Notes under the pieces: model-generated
Told to the model about the DNA's origin: nothing
Seen by the model: only the letters and a program-made list of their open reading frames with translations
Databases searched by the model: none
Shown: piece after piece, positions 47,401 through 59,214 of the stretch
Position numbering within the stretch: position 1 is the first letter of the stretch
Layout: every line of letters starts with the position of its first letter
Position numbers and translations under genes: made by a program
DNA from: Lophius americanus
Taxonomy: Eukaryota > Chordata > Actinopteri > Lophiiformes > Lophiidae
Assembly (NCBI GenBank): GCA_037951165.1
Contig: JBBDHG010000032.1
Span: forward strand, 8,237,001-8,301,000
Reading direction: 5' to 3'
Length of the DNA stretch: 64,000 bases

Positions 47401-48174
47401 ACCCCCCCATCCTCGTGGTGGTGACTGTCGGGTCGACAGAGCTTTGAATCATAGTTGGTACCGGGAACTGCAGCGACCCATTTACTTCTTTCTGTGGCTT
47501 TTGGTATTCTATCTTAATAAAAACATATTTCTGATTTCTTGTTGAGTTTATTTTCAAAGTCAATCACTCAGCCCTTTCCCATTAAAGAGCTGTTCATATT
47601 TGTGTTTGCACATTAAGAAATCAACTATCAGGAATGGACCTAAAATGGTTTGAATCCTTTCTCTTCCCTGTTGTACCCCAGCAGGGAACACACAGTGTAC
47701 CTTTGAACATTGGTACATCATTTGATTGGTACATCATTGGCACAACATCTGGTACATTTTACCTTTTTGTCTACACCTTAAAAGGTACATTTCTGAAAAA
47801 AAATGTACCATTATAAATTTGTTCATACCCTACACCACCGTAGAATTTGCACATAATTTGGTTTTGCTAGCGCAAAATGTCTTGTTTTTATTGACTAAAA
47901 TATATCTAAAGAGACAAATCATTAATTTGTATGAATTTAACTGCTAAATCTAGGTTTCACATGGAAGGATACAATTCTATTTTCAGATCATTTAAATCCA
48001 GGTGTTTTTCTGATATAACTGATATAACTGATTTTTCTAGGAGTGTTAGTCTATTTTATTTGATATTTTATTTTATTTGATGAGGAATTTTTATGTTGAC
48101 CTTGTGAAAAGCATAATTATATACCTTTTGCTGACAGCAATGATTTATTTAACTTTAAAACTAGGCATACGCTG
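47401..48174. other. No gene; cluster of GGTACA words
   Basis: GGTACA occurs near 47713, 47730, 47753 and 47784, and TGTACC near 47804, all within about 100 bases. This could be a degenerate palindromic minisatellite. No gene. Confidence 0.4.
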
Positions 48175-48392
48175 TCGTACCTGACAGCAAGGTTAGATCT
48201 TCAAAAAGTTTTCTCAAAAACTGTTTTTGTCACAGAAAAAAGGCTTCCCCTAGTGGGTAAAATACAATCTGTTAGAGTAAAATAGAGTATATCCGAGTTA
48301 GATTTCCTTTGGTCGATTCATATACACCACCACCAAATTAACATGAAGAAGGTGAAGATTCCATAGTATTCCTGACTTTTCGGGAATATAAT
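48175..48392 (-). repeat. Family A copy, internally deleted
   Basis: The plus strand starts with the 3' end words (GTCGTACCTGACAGCAAGGT, TAGATCT). It passes AGTTTTCTCAAAAACTGTTT, GGCTTCCCCTAGTGGGTAAA and GGTCGATTCATATACACCA. It ends with the 5' terminus CCATAGTATTCCTGACTTTT then CGGGAATATA. Confidence 0.77.
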
Positions 48393-49689
48393 TAAATAAA
48401 GTCCACAGTTAAACCCCTAAAGACCACTTATGTCCTTAATAGGACACTCGTCTGGAAAATGTAGCTTTTGTTACAAAAATGATATCTGTGTCTCACAGCA
48501 TTCAGCAAGCAAGTACACCAGTAGTGGTGCGACTCAGTAAAGCCTTTTGCCACGCAGTGGCGCTAACTGCAGTGACTTCCTCCCACCCTGGGAACTCCTG
48601 CATGCTCCATAGCGTGTCAGATAATCATTCCACAGCAGGGAAAATGAGCTGAGTTGGAGCTGGACTATTGAGCCCCATAGCAGATAATGATCTTTGGTCC
48701 GGTTCTTCAGGAGACCAGTGAAGGTTGCTGTGCTCAGTCAACAGCATGTCTTTGTTTAAACACCTGATCTTGTGGAGATAAATCTTCATCGCTCTCTCCC
48801 ATCTAGAGCGGACTTTCCCCTTCATGGCTGTGATGGAAAGATAAAACACAGAGATTATTTCCTATCTATGGTAAACCGCAATTCTTGATCAAAATTGTCA
48901 TCTTTTTGGACATTTTCATAATTATGTCTCTAGCAAAGTCTATACATTTTGCAAATTCAAAAATGTCTATTGTCCACAGTCAACCAGCTTGTACATCCTT
49001 TTAAAGTGCTAATGCATTGTGCACTTATTTAACTCACATGATACTGTGTATGTTTGTAGTGCGCATAACTTCTTTTCCAATCTTTTAGCACAATGTACAA
49101 CTGAAATACAGATTTGCTTACTTATTATGGAATGCTGATTACATCCTCATTTTTTCTAGGTGCAGAATTCTGATTACAAAAATGTTCCCTGAAGTGTAAT
49201 TAAACTCAGTCACAATTCCCTAAAACCATGTACACCATCATTTGGCAGGTATAAATACTGATAGTGATTGAACAAATAAAAGATTTACATGCTAAGAGAG
49301 GAGACTCGTTTGGGGGCCTGAGGCCAGAGCATGACAAGGAGATCCATTTGTATGGTTTTATGAGACATCAAATAAAATTCCTAAGAGTCTCCAATAATCA
49401 TGTTTCCGGGGGGTGACGCCCACATCGTTCAGACCTCAATCAAGGACAAATTGGATGGTGAGAGCTGGAGAAACTTTTCATTGGAACGCATCTGTATTAT
49501 ACATGTCCTCTTTTACTTCTCTTTCTCCTTTAAAAGTGTCTCCCTCATACTTTCATAAACCAGTATTTCCTATCTCTATTCATCCCTCTCAAATACACAA
49601 ACGTTCAATTAGCTTTCTCTCTTTCTCGCTCGTTCTCTTTCTCTCTCTGTTTCTGTTTCTTCCTCCTTTCCTTCAGATATCAGTCATAC
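48393..49689. other. No gene recognised
   Basis: A CT-rich tract lies near 49615-49670. No exon or named element. Confidence 0.45.
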
Positions 49690-50040
49690 TTTAGGCCGGC
49701 TGGGCCGGGCCATGGCTGGGTAGAGAGGGGACGTAATTGAATTTCTCTCTGAGAGTGACTCACATCAACACAGACAATTCAGACATAGCCAGGCACGACG
49801 TAATAGACAGGGAGGGCATCGCCGCGGCTTAGAGACGCAATTAACTACAGGGGAATAAAGCCTGAAGAAGAAACCAGCTGAAATAAATGTGATGGCACTC
49901 TCTTCAATTTTACAGTCCATGTATTAATGGCTCTGAGACTGATGTATCGTTAGAGCAGCTGCTCCTCAAGTGAGAGGAAATCAGAGGGGCTTCACTTATT
50001 CCTCTTCAGGTTAAACAGCGTTGGAAGAAAAATGTTGCCC
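49690..50040. other. Candidate conserved non-coding element
   Basis: Complex, GC-balanced sequence without repeats. It carries words typical of vertebrate developmental enhancers (GACGTAATTGAATT, TAATGGCTCTGAG, AATTAACTACAGG) and no open frame. This is an impression from composition only. Confidence 0.25.
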
Positions 50041-51870
50041 ATTAGGAAACATAAAGGGAACATGACTCTTTTTCAGCTGACCAAGACAGAGAGCAGTTAA
50101 CTGTCAAACACTGGTGATTAGTTCAAGCAAATTAACTTTATTGTAAGATGTGTGAATCTATTACCTGGAAAAGGAGTCAAATTATTTCCCTAAGCATGAC
50201 TGAATACATCTTTTTAAGTTTCTTTTCATAATCAGCATATCTGATCAAAAAAATTGTCAAATTTGGAAAGAAAAGTGAGCCACCAAACCAACGTTTCAGT
50301 TGTTATTAATACTGAAATGCTTATGTGATCATTTTTAATGAACAACTTCCCTTAGCTGTTATTTGTAAATACAACATTGGATATACTTATTAATGCCGCC
50401 ACTATCAGCAGGGACAAAATCTTCTGTGCCCCTAAACAATGTCTACCCAAGAATTATTCATGTGCACTGTCTAAAAGGTAGGGTTAACCCCATGAATGTA
50501 TGCAAAATAATATTCATAAGTGTATTCTTTATTGTAAAATCAGCTTCTAAAAATACATATTCATAGTTTTTCTAATGTGCATTTGGAAAAAGCCCTTGAT
50601 ATCACCATGATCATAATGTAGCTTGGACGGAATGAGGGCTTTTTCACAAATTTAGGTTGGAGAGACAATGAAGAAATGTTTTACTTCTACAAAGTGTAAC
50701 TGATGTGAAACATACAGCCCATAAACCCATGTATGTGATTGAACTGTGATTGAACTGTAATTGAACGTCATTTCCAAAAAGTGGCGCTGTAACAATCAGG
50801 TGACATGTGACAAAGTGGGAAGTCCAACACAGCTTAAGTAGACACCACTTCCTATATTGTGAAGGTGTTACCAATCACTTCCTCTTCACTTGGAACATTT
50901 AGATGACGTCATGTGAAATGTGTAACTGATTGAGCTAAAAGTAAAACCAATTAGGAATGAAACTGTTGAATGTTTTGATGAATTTGTGCATTTGGTTATA
51001 TGTTAATATTAAAGGCAAATGCTAATTCTAAGCGATTAGCTAGATGCCAACCACTAATGCCTTATCTTAGAGGGTAACTAATGGTTATTGAATTGTTTAT
51101 CCAAGCGTTTGTTTTAAAGTTTTGAAGCTTTAATTCCTGACAATAATCAAGGTAAAGTTCAAGTAATATGAGTAATATGAGATCTCATGTATTTTATTGT
51201 GACTTACTGTCTGCATTATTGGTGTAGATTGGTTATTGGCTGAACCCAGACGTCCAGATAAACAAACTTTTGTGATGGTGAGCTGAGCCCAATAACCATC
51301 CTGTACAAGCATTCAACTTGTACAGAGGACAACTGTTTCCCATTACCCATGCGAGAACAGATAAGACAATCGCAACACACTAAGTCGATCACAGTCAGTA
51401 GTGGATTACTTTTCGTCCCATTACGGATAAAGACCATCAGTCCTTGTCCTTACCCTTGGAAGAACCTGTAACTTTGAACTATAAAGTTCCGAATTGGACT
51501 GAATTTTATTTATGTTCTTTGGAAGAGCTAGTTTTTTTCCCCTTCTAATAAGAGTAATAAATAACCAGATTCTTCACTTTCCATTGCATTTTTGTGAGTT
51601 CTTGAAGGTTCCTCCATAACCAGATGGATGTGTTACTGTCAATATGTTGTAGCTGGTCGTAATCATAAGGAACGCTACAAAAAGCAACAAAGAATAAGAT
51701 GAAGAAGTCATTGTTGCTGGATAGCTACCTTGTGTTTTGATAAATGGAGGATCATACTTACAAGGGAAAAAAACTATGTGTGATCTCAATGTCAAAGGAA
51801 GCATGGAAATCCAACTAGGGAAATTATTGAAGGGTAAACTGGTGAAGTCCTTGGAGTCTGTCCGGGGGAT
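50041..51870. other. No gene recognised
   Basis: A perfect 9-bp inverted repeat, CTGTACAAG and CTTGTACAG, lies at 51301-51325. The surrounding 700 bases could be an old LTR but have no provable ends. Confidence 0.4.
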
Positions 51871-52110
51871 TCAACTCAGCAGTTGACAGGAAGTCACATG
51901 GTGCTGGAGTGCCAGCTCCACTGCAGATTGCATTTCCTCAGCAGCGGTGTCATGCAACTGGCTCTGGGTTTGCTTGGAAAGTGTTGAGGGAAGATGGCTC
52001 ATGGACTCGGTGCTCACTATGCCAACCATGCAGCTTGCAAAATCAATAATTTCAGCACTATCCAGCTGTGCGTCGCCCACCGAGTTGAATTCGTCCGGTG
52101 GACTACCAGT
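51871..52110 (-). CDS. Exon-like open frame, function unknown
   Basis: An 80-codon open stretch reads TGSPPDEFNSVGDAQLDSAE, then IIDFASCMVGIVSTESMSHL, then KQTQSQLHDTAAEEMQSAVE, and ends HHVTSCQLLS before a stop. It is open from a stop at 52111-52113, and its only ATGs are internal, so it would be an exon or a 5'-truncated frame rather than a whole gene. The Ser/Gln/Asp-rich, soluble composition is protein-like. No family recognised. Confidence 0.25.
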   Translation of the reverse strand, partial: TGSPPDEFNSVGDAQLDSAEIIDFASCMVGIVSTESMSHLPSTLSKQTQSQLHDTAAEEMQSAVELALQHHVTSCQLLS

Positions 52111-52179
52111 TTAATGCCTTTCACACGGCAGATCTCCATGATGGAACAGTTTCATGCTCCGATGTATTTTATTCTTCTA

Positions 52180-52202
52180 AAGAAAGAAAGAAAGAAAGAA
52201 AG
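52180..52202 (+). repeat. (AAAG)n microsatellite
   Basis: About six AAAG units. Confidence 0.9.
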
Positions 52203-52320
52203 TTATATATATGTACAATGTTTCCCTCTGAAGTGGAGGAGTGGTCTAAGATGTACATTTTTTTGTTAACAAATTTATGACAGTAGATTTTACAAGTTGA
52301 TTTTTTTAAAGCTTCAATTG

Positions 52321-52880
52321 TATCCCCAAAAAAGTCAGGGATATTATGGGAATGTTATCACTTCGCTATACACTTCAGATATTTTGTGTTAATGTGGCGA
52401 TTCAAAAACTATTTCATGGATCATTTCTAAATATTATTCCCAGGTAGAGGTTTTGTGACGAAGAACTTGATTGATTTTGGAAAAGGACAGCTATAATTTC
52501 TGCCATTAGAGGAAGCTTTATATCCAAAAGTTTTCAACCTTTGGTCCGATTTGGTCTAACTGGGGACACATGAATTGACAGGATATCTGTCTTGTAACTA
52601 TCATATTTTACTCTAATAATTCTAATGAATAATATTCTACCCACTAAGGGGTACTTTTGCTTTTTTCTTTCACAACAAATACTGTTTTGGAACATGACCT
52701 CCAACTTTACCTCATATGCACTGCCTCAAGGAGTCTAACTTTGATTTTGTCAAATTTTACTGTTAACCCTTATGAACTGACAAATGGAAAACTTTCGTTT
52801 TATTACTGAGCTCAGAAAGAAATGATTAAATGTATTTTTCTTCACTACTGAGTCACTGTTGGATCTTATCTTACGTCATG
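52321..52880 (+). repeat. Family A copy, 5' end to late middle
   Basis: Starts TATCCCCAAAAAAGTCAGGG then ATATTATGGG. It runs through AACTATTTCATGGATCATTT, GAACTTGATTGATTTTGGAA, CTGCCATTAGAGGAAGC, GGTCCGATTTGGTCTAACTG and CATATGCACTGCCTCAAGG, and ends in the block with CTGAGCTCAGAAAGAAATG and GAGTCACTGTTGGATCTTAT. The 3' terminus is missing. It is the longest ordered copy at the 5' side. Confidence 0.82.
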
Positions 52881-53584
52881 CACTGTTATGACGAATGCAA
52901 TAATGTGAGCTTTGAATGGTTGTTATTTTTGAAAGAGAGAAAGAGTCATATAATTAGACGTGCTGTGTCAAAACATAAAACTGAACGAAAGCTCAAAAAC
53001 ATCTAATCAGCTAATATATTCATACCATTAGTGCTGGAGCGATATTGTTACTTCTTAGACTGCTGATCCTTTATCAACTGAGGCATTTTCAGGCAGATTT
53101 GAAGCGGATTAATCTCCTTGATCAATACTAATAAAGGGGCGGATTGATATTGCATTTGAATAAATGTTCTCCATGCCAGTTATGGATGAACTGGTGCAAG
53201 CCATCCTCTTCCTATTGATTTTGTGCAAAGGGAATATAAAAAATAACATGCTATCAGCATTGATTGGAACCAACATTGATCACATTGTGGAAGATGAATA
53301 TTCTGAAGACTGATTCTCCTTTAGTTAAAACTGACTGGAAAATAGGCAGTTTTTCTTTTAATGCCATCATAGATATGTCAAATCATTTCACCTGCCTTGA
53401 CCTTTACATTGGGCATGTCATTATTGCTAGCAGTGCTTAAAATGGATCAGCAGAGTGATAAAATATACAAGAGACAGGGCTGTGTTAGTTGAGTGGACGC
53501 TCCATGTACAGAGTCCTTGAGCTGCCCTATCATTAAAGGCTTATGGGCCCAGAATAATCTTTAAAAAATATTAGTAAATAAAAT

Positions 53585-53624
<40 letters not shown>

Positions 53625-54574
53625 TATATATATAGATGTAGATATTATTTGAGTGTGATACAATATGAAACCTTTGATAATTAAGTTATAATTATTAAAT
53701 ATGTCAGTGTCAATGCACAAAGTAAATGTGTTTCAGGTATTGCAGCTAATTTTGTAAATTGCAATCTGAAATTTCTTATCCTTCATTCTTCCTGAGATAC
53801 AGGTTTGAAAAAAACACTCCAGTGAACCTGGCAGGATCATCCTGGCAGATCAACATATGCTGCGAGGTAATGAGGTTGCCTCATCTAACCATCTTTCTCT
53901 GTATTCTCATTAGACATGTTCTTCAACCTGCTGATTAATTACAACAGAGGCTGCCTCTGTAACACCGCCAAGTTGAAGACATATGAAGTAATCAATGCCG
54001 GTACGGAACATATTCTCCTGTTTACGGTTAAAGCAGAGGACGAATTGCCCTGTATGGTGAAGGTGTTTCATTTTTCTATATCGGTTGAGATGTGTGTGCA
54101 CTTAAAGCCCTGGCCTTTAAATGACCACTGCTGTAAGCCGTAGACACAGAGGAGCAGAGGATGGGACTGACAAACACAGTGCAACATAAACTACGTGCTA
54201 TTCAAGAACAATGTGTAAATTTTTAATGCTCTTGAGATGCTGAGAGAAACAAAAATGTGCCAGAAGCATTGTTTTTGATTGGAAGGATGGTATAAAGGTC
54301 TGTGTCATTTATTGTGAAAGGAGATTTTTTTTCCATCAATTTGAACAATAACAACTTTGAACAATGTTTTTAGTATTGGGTTTTGTATGACTCCTTTCAT
54401 TCCTCATGTTATATTTTTCACTTTAAACTTGTTTTCCATTCTCTCATCCTCTCCCCTCTTGTGTCTCCTCCTTGATTTGTGAATGTTAACACCTGTTACT
54501 TCCTCACTGTCTTGTGGTTTCTTTGATGTGGATGCCATCTTCGCCTAATCTCGTTCTTCTTGAAATACATAGGT
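52881..54574. other. No gene; AT microsatellite
   Basis: A (TA) run with GATATA interruptions lies at 53588-53635. No gene recognised. Confidence 0.5.
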
Positions 54575-55021
54575 TGTTAGGGAGAGCTCCCAATTCAAAG
54601 TACCATCTACAATCCAACCCTCGCATATGGTCAAGAGATCTGAGTAGTGACGGTAAGAATGAGGTCAAGGATACAAATAACAGAAATGAGCTTCTTTCGT
54701 GGGGCGGCTGGGCTGGGAGAGAGCTTGATGTTGAGCAACTGCTTCGTATCAAAAGGATCCTGTTTAGGTGATTCTGATTAGGATGCATCCAGGATGCCTC
54801 CTTCTGGACGATATTCAGGCACATCCATCTGGGAGGAGAACTCGAGCCAGACCCCAAATTTACTGGAAGGACTCTATATCTCATCTGGCATTGGAACACC
54901 CGCGGATTCCCCAGGATGAGCTGCAGAGTGTTGTTGGGGAAAGGGATGTCTGGAAATCCCTTCTTAGCCGGCTGCTACTGCCACCCGAACCTGGATATGT
55001 GTGAGAAAATGAATGGATGGA
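54575..55021 (+). pseudogene. RTE-type (Rex3/Expander-like) LINE 3' end
   Basis: The nucleotide text follows the well-known 3' end of fish RTE elements: GAGTAGTGACGGTAAGAATG, AGAAATGAGCTTCTTTCGTG, GGGCGGCTGGGCTGGGAGAG, CCTCCTTCTGGACGATATTC, ATCTGGGAGGAGAAC, TATATCTCATCTGGCATTGG, GATTCCCCAGGATGAGCTGC, GATGTCTGGAAATCCCTTCT. It ends AAAATGAATGGATGGATAT. The residues correspond to the C-terminal part after the reverse transcriptase, spread over several frames. The long open frame on the opposite strand (54504-54899) is an antisense artefact. Confidence 0.85.
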
Positions 55022-57532
55022 TATCTCCGACTTGACTTTTTTGTTATGTATCTGCTTTCCACCTTATGGATTTTTGCATCTCCATCTATATGAGTGTAAA
55101 TAAGTTTTCTCAAATAAATCACAGAACTTCCATGTCGTCATCTGTATTTTTGGGTCGTGATATTGAATCTGACGCATCAATAACCTTTTGTCGACATTAT
55201 TAAAAAAAGAAAAAATTAAATAAAGCAAAGCAAGTGATGTCAGCATTGTCAGAGGTCACTATAGCTATCTGTGGCATCCTCAAATGATGGGGGTAATTCG
55301 TACAGATCATGACTGATACTGTCCATAACACTGCAAGTTATAGTGCAGCAAGAGAGATGGGGAGGGACTTCTGTGAAAGATGCAAAAAAATTAGGTTTTG
55401 TATCCACCATCATGGACACAAAGATTTAAACATAATAGGGTACAAGGGGTAATGAATAATGGTAGCATGACTTTAATGAGCATTAAGTACATCCGAGCAA
55501 AGCGATGTCATCATGCAGGCATCTACAGAGAGTGAGCTCTGCTGAGGGTGCATTGATATCGCAATTGATTAGTGACAATGACAGAGGCATGCTCTCTCCG
55601 AGTGCGCTCTAGTTTGTGAATGTAATATGGTGCTGTAGGGGAAACATTAAGATTTAAAGCACAGAGCTTCACTGCAGCGCTGAGTACTGTCTGATTACCT
55701 CCTCCAGTAATGAATAATAATGTGTAGCTTTCAGACAAAGTCTGATTCACATCCGAGGTATTTGTAAAGTGTGTGTCAAATTTTCTAAAATTGATAATGT
55801 GTGATGGTGTTTTTTTAAATTAACATGTAACTCTTTTTGAACTCAGCTATTTTGATGCATCAAAAAAAAGCCAGATCCAGACATAACCATATTTGTGAGC
55901 TTTTGGAGCCACTGGTGTGTCACATAATGTGTTATAATGGTGCCACTGTGTTTTCAAGAAATGGGTATATATTACTCCGAAGCAGCTAAAAGTTATGGAA
56001 ATATATTGCTGTGGGGTATTGTGACTGTCTCAGCTGTAGCAGACCCATTTATCATGATACTGTGACACATGGGGGTAAGATATTCTCTGAAGCTGATGCC
56101 AGATATACACACCTATGAACACACACAAGAATGGATATGCTGGTGTGTGTCATACACACTATATACTCAGACTATTTTTTTGCAAACTAAGTTAAGGCAC
56201 AGACACATACTCACAAATAATTCAATAATTCCCACCATGGTGACACAGCACACTTCAGCTATAGACACATGCTGGATAACAGCAGCTGCACAGATAGACA
56301 TAAACCACATAAAGAACAGAAGTAGACTGGGCATCTCAATAAGACGGACGAGGCTGAGGGAAACCTGGAGGGTATATGAGAGTACTACTAAGATATGAGC
56401 TTGTTCCATCTCAGTCCACTGACTCATGAGAGATGAGACATCCACAGGGGAACAATAGAAATAATATGGAGAAAATGAGGATAAAACGAATGAAAGAGGA
56501 ACCTGAAAAGGAGAAGTGGCCGTGATGGATAGTCTAAGAAGTTGAGGTAGGTGGCGACATAAGAAAATAACAATGTTGGCACTCAACAAAATCAATATAC
56601 TGTCTCTCTTTTCAGTCTAATCAATATCATTCTTAGTGCCCATTATTACAGGAAATGATCTGCAATTAGTTTACCGGGATTTTTGAAATGTCAGCACAAT
56701 CTGTTTGATGAGGGCCATCAAACATTGGAAATGTTACTACTATACACTTAACAGTTATTGCTTTTTGAAAATTTTTATTAACATTGCTTCTGAAAACAAT
56801 GTGAAAGACAATAGAGTATTGCAAGAAATGTTAGGTTGACCGTGCGACAAACACGTCAGTGTGGACCACAGTTGTGACCAAAAACGTTCATTCACCATAT
56901 GAAAGTATTTCTCCGTTTACAAGTTGAATTCTATACTTTACCAAGAACTTTTAAATTGCTGTTGTATAATTGATCAAATATAATTTTGTGAGTTTTTCTT
57001 TCCCCATTTGATCTCAGGAGAGACGGAGGCCGGCTGTTTCAATGTTTTGTTATTTACCAGCTGGAGATGACAGAGAGGCTGCGCCAGCATACCAAGACAT
57101 TTTTCCTATCAAAATGAAAATTTTCCCTCAAAATGTTGCCTCTGAGGAAGGCGAAGTTGAGTCAACAAACAGATTGTCTGGTTATACATGATAAGTTTTT
57201 ATTTCTACGAATGAGTAATGAGAGAAGATTTACACCCTGTCCTCCCCCCCGCTCACTTACGATTGCTGGTATTGTGTCTGTTGGGGCTTGAATTTTCATT
57301 TGGCTAATCCTGACTCATACCCATGTTCAAAGGTTAAGGTAGTCAGTGTTAGATGAAATCAAATCTGCCAATCCCCATCTCGCTCTGTTCTGCGTTAGGA
57401 CCTTTGCTACGATCCATGCCAAAAAGTAATTACTGTGCTTAACAGTGAATCAAAATAAAGCCAAACAGATCTCCAGAGGAAATCCTCTTGTTCTTGCTGC
57501 TGAACCCCCAGCAGACTTTTTAATAGCTTTGA
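55022..57532. other. No gene recognised
   Basis: 2.5 kb without a named element. The hydrophobic minus-strand frame at 56167-56595 is discussed under rejected items. Confidence 0.45.
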
Positions 57533-57614
57533 TTATATCCCTTTTCAGGGATATTATGGAATCGTCATCGCCACTGCCGTGTCCACGCTGCAGATTTAAT
57601 TACATCAAGGGTCC

Positions 57615-57848
57615 AGTGTAGACCTGCTCTTTCTTGAAAGTACCTTGAGACAACAAGGTCTCAAGGTCCTTGTTGTCTCAAGGTACCTTGTTGTCTCAAG
57701 GTACCTTGTTGTCTCAAGGTACCTTGTTGTCTCAAGGTACCTTGAATTGGCACAACAAAGACCAGTTGTTGCGCCAATTCACAACAACTGGTCTATGTTG
57801 TGAATTGGCGCTTTTTAAGTAAAGACTGATTGATTGATTTATTGATAT
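57615..57848 (+). mobile_element. LINE 3' tail expanded by internal repeats
   Basis: The outer parts form a normal fish LINE tail: CAGTGTAGACCTGCTCTTTC, AAGTACCTTGAGACAACAA..., TTGTGAATTGGCGCTTTTTA, AGTAAAGACTGATTGATTGA. Between them lie the 18-bp tandem array (57668-57743) and an inverted copy of the tail. Near 57748-57770 CACAACAAAGACCAGTTGTTG is the reverse complement, bar one base, of text near 57782-57802. The whole forms a potential long hairpin. Confidence 0.75.
57668..57743 (+). repeat. 18-bp tandem repeat, four copies plus part
   Basis: Unit CCTTGTTGTCTCAAGGTA begins at 57668, 57686, 57704 and 57722 with no mismatch, followed by a partial fifth. Each unit joins to the next through GGTACC and is itself nearly palindromic (CAAGGTACCTTG). 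Confidence 0.95.
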
Positions 57849-58140
57849 CCTCAATGTTAATGTGATTACTCATAAAATGTTCCATGAGTACCTACATAGA
57901 CCTTTGTGTGAGGAAGAACTTAATTTATTTTGTAGTCAATTGTATATTTCCAACACTAGGGGGATCTTTATCTACAAACGTTTACAGGCCATAATTTTTC
58001 AACCATTCGTCCAATTTAATCATAATTTGGTGGATATGAATCATATCAAGGAGCTCTATAACAAATATATTGTATTTTACTCTAATAGTTCACATTTTAC
58101 TAAATAAGGGGATCTTTCTTTTAAAAAAAAAGAAAACAAC

Positions 58141-59214
58141 CTACTGCTTTAAGGCACAACGTCTTTTAACCATTGGTCTAAATAAGTACAAAAGGGGCAT
58201 GTAAATCATTTTGTATCATTTTATTTGAGCCTTCAACAAAGAAATAAAATATCCTTGGAACACGTCATGCATGCTTGGAATATGAGGAGATGTGTGCAGG
58301 ATATGTGGAATAAAAGAGTTGCTGGTGCATTTTTGAAAAACACAGAAAAAGTGTGACAATCAATTTCTATTTTTGATTCGCAACTGGAATGAAAATGCAC
58401 ACTGTCTGGCATTGAGTCAAGCTCTGTAATTACCAAATTATTATCTAACCACCAACTTTCTTCACAGGAGTAAACAGCCTATTGAAAAACAAACAAATTA
58501 GATTTTCATGCACAGGCTCCCACAGAGCTGATATGATATTGACTGTGAAACACAATGTTGACACATTCTATCCACAGCCCATCAATAACAATTCATCCAG
58601 TCATTATTGCCACGGCATACTTCACAGGTCACTGTTGATGTTTTAGATAACATGATGACAGAATGAAGAGAGGAAGATTCAAGTCAGTGTGTGAGCACAG
58701 TCGTCGGTCCCTGTGATCTATTGATGGCTGACATCCTGCGCTGACCTTTACTTACATTATCTGCCATTATTTCACCATAAAGCACAGATTTATGACTTAA
58801 GTGAATGCCAGGGCCTTAAAAACCTTGTCCTTGTCTTCCCCTCCTCATCTTGTCCTTCTCTCATGCTCCCTTTCTTCCAGGGGTTTCATCTCCCCACTTC
58901 AACCACTGCCACCTCTTGCCTTTATATCCTCCAACCTCTTTCTCCTCCTGGCTCGGTGTTTAACAGTGGAGAAGGTCAGAGTCGTTAGTGACATGGTAAT
59001 GGGCAACGTGAATTAGGAGGCAAGACCTAGACGATGTAAAAATCTCACTCTAGTTAAGGGCATAATGTCTCCTGTCCATTTAGAGCAAGCTTCTGCATAT
59101 TCAGCACCTTCATCAGATTCATTTCAGAGTTTACAAAGTCCTTTCTTCCACTTCGAGTGAGTGATTGGTCTGTGAAGGGTCACTGGGGGGTTTGAGCCTA
59201 TTCCAGCTGAGATG
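58141..59214. other. No gene recognised
   Basis: No named element or exon. Confidence 0.5.

Larger units (their letters stand above)
57533..58140 (+). repeat. Family A copy, 5' end, split by a LINE tail
   Basis: It starts GATTATATCCCTTTTCAGGG then ATATTATGGAATCGTCATCG. After the 57615-57848 insertion it resumes with TCAATGTTAATGTGATTACT, GAGGAAGAACTTAATTTATT, TTTCCAACACTAGGGGGATC, GGCCATAATTTTTCAACCAT and TATTTTACTCTAATAGTTCA. It ends near 58140 without the 3' terminus. Confidence 0.82.

Noticed and set aside
51301..51325. Perfect 9-bp inverted repeat as a possible operator or microRNA hairpin
   Set aside because: Too short for a precursor hairpin and expected by chance at this scale in 64 kb.
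54504..54899. A 131-codon minus-strand frame
   Set aside because: It is antisense to the RTE-type LINE end, whose text is clearly on the plus strand.
56167..56595. A 142-codon hydrophobic minus-strand frame that might suggest a membrane protein
   Set aside because: Hydrophobicity follows from T-rich sequence. There is no transmembrane family motif, no charged loops in a sensible pattern, and no neighbouring exon.
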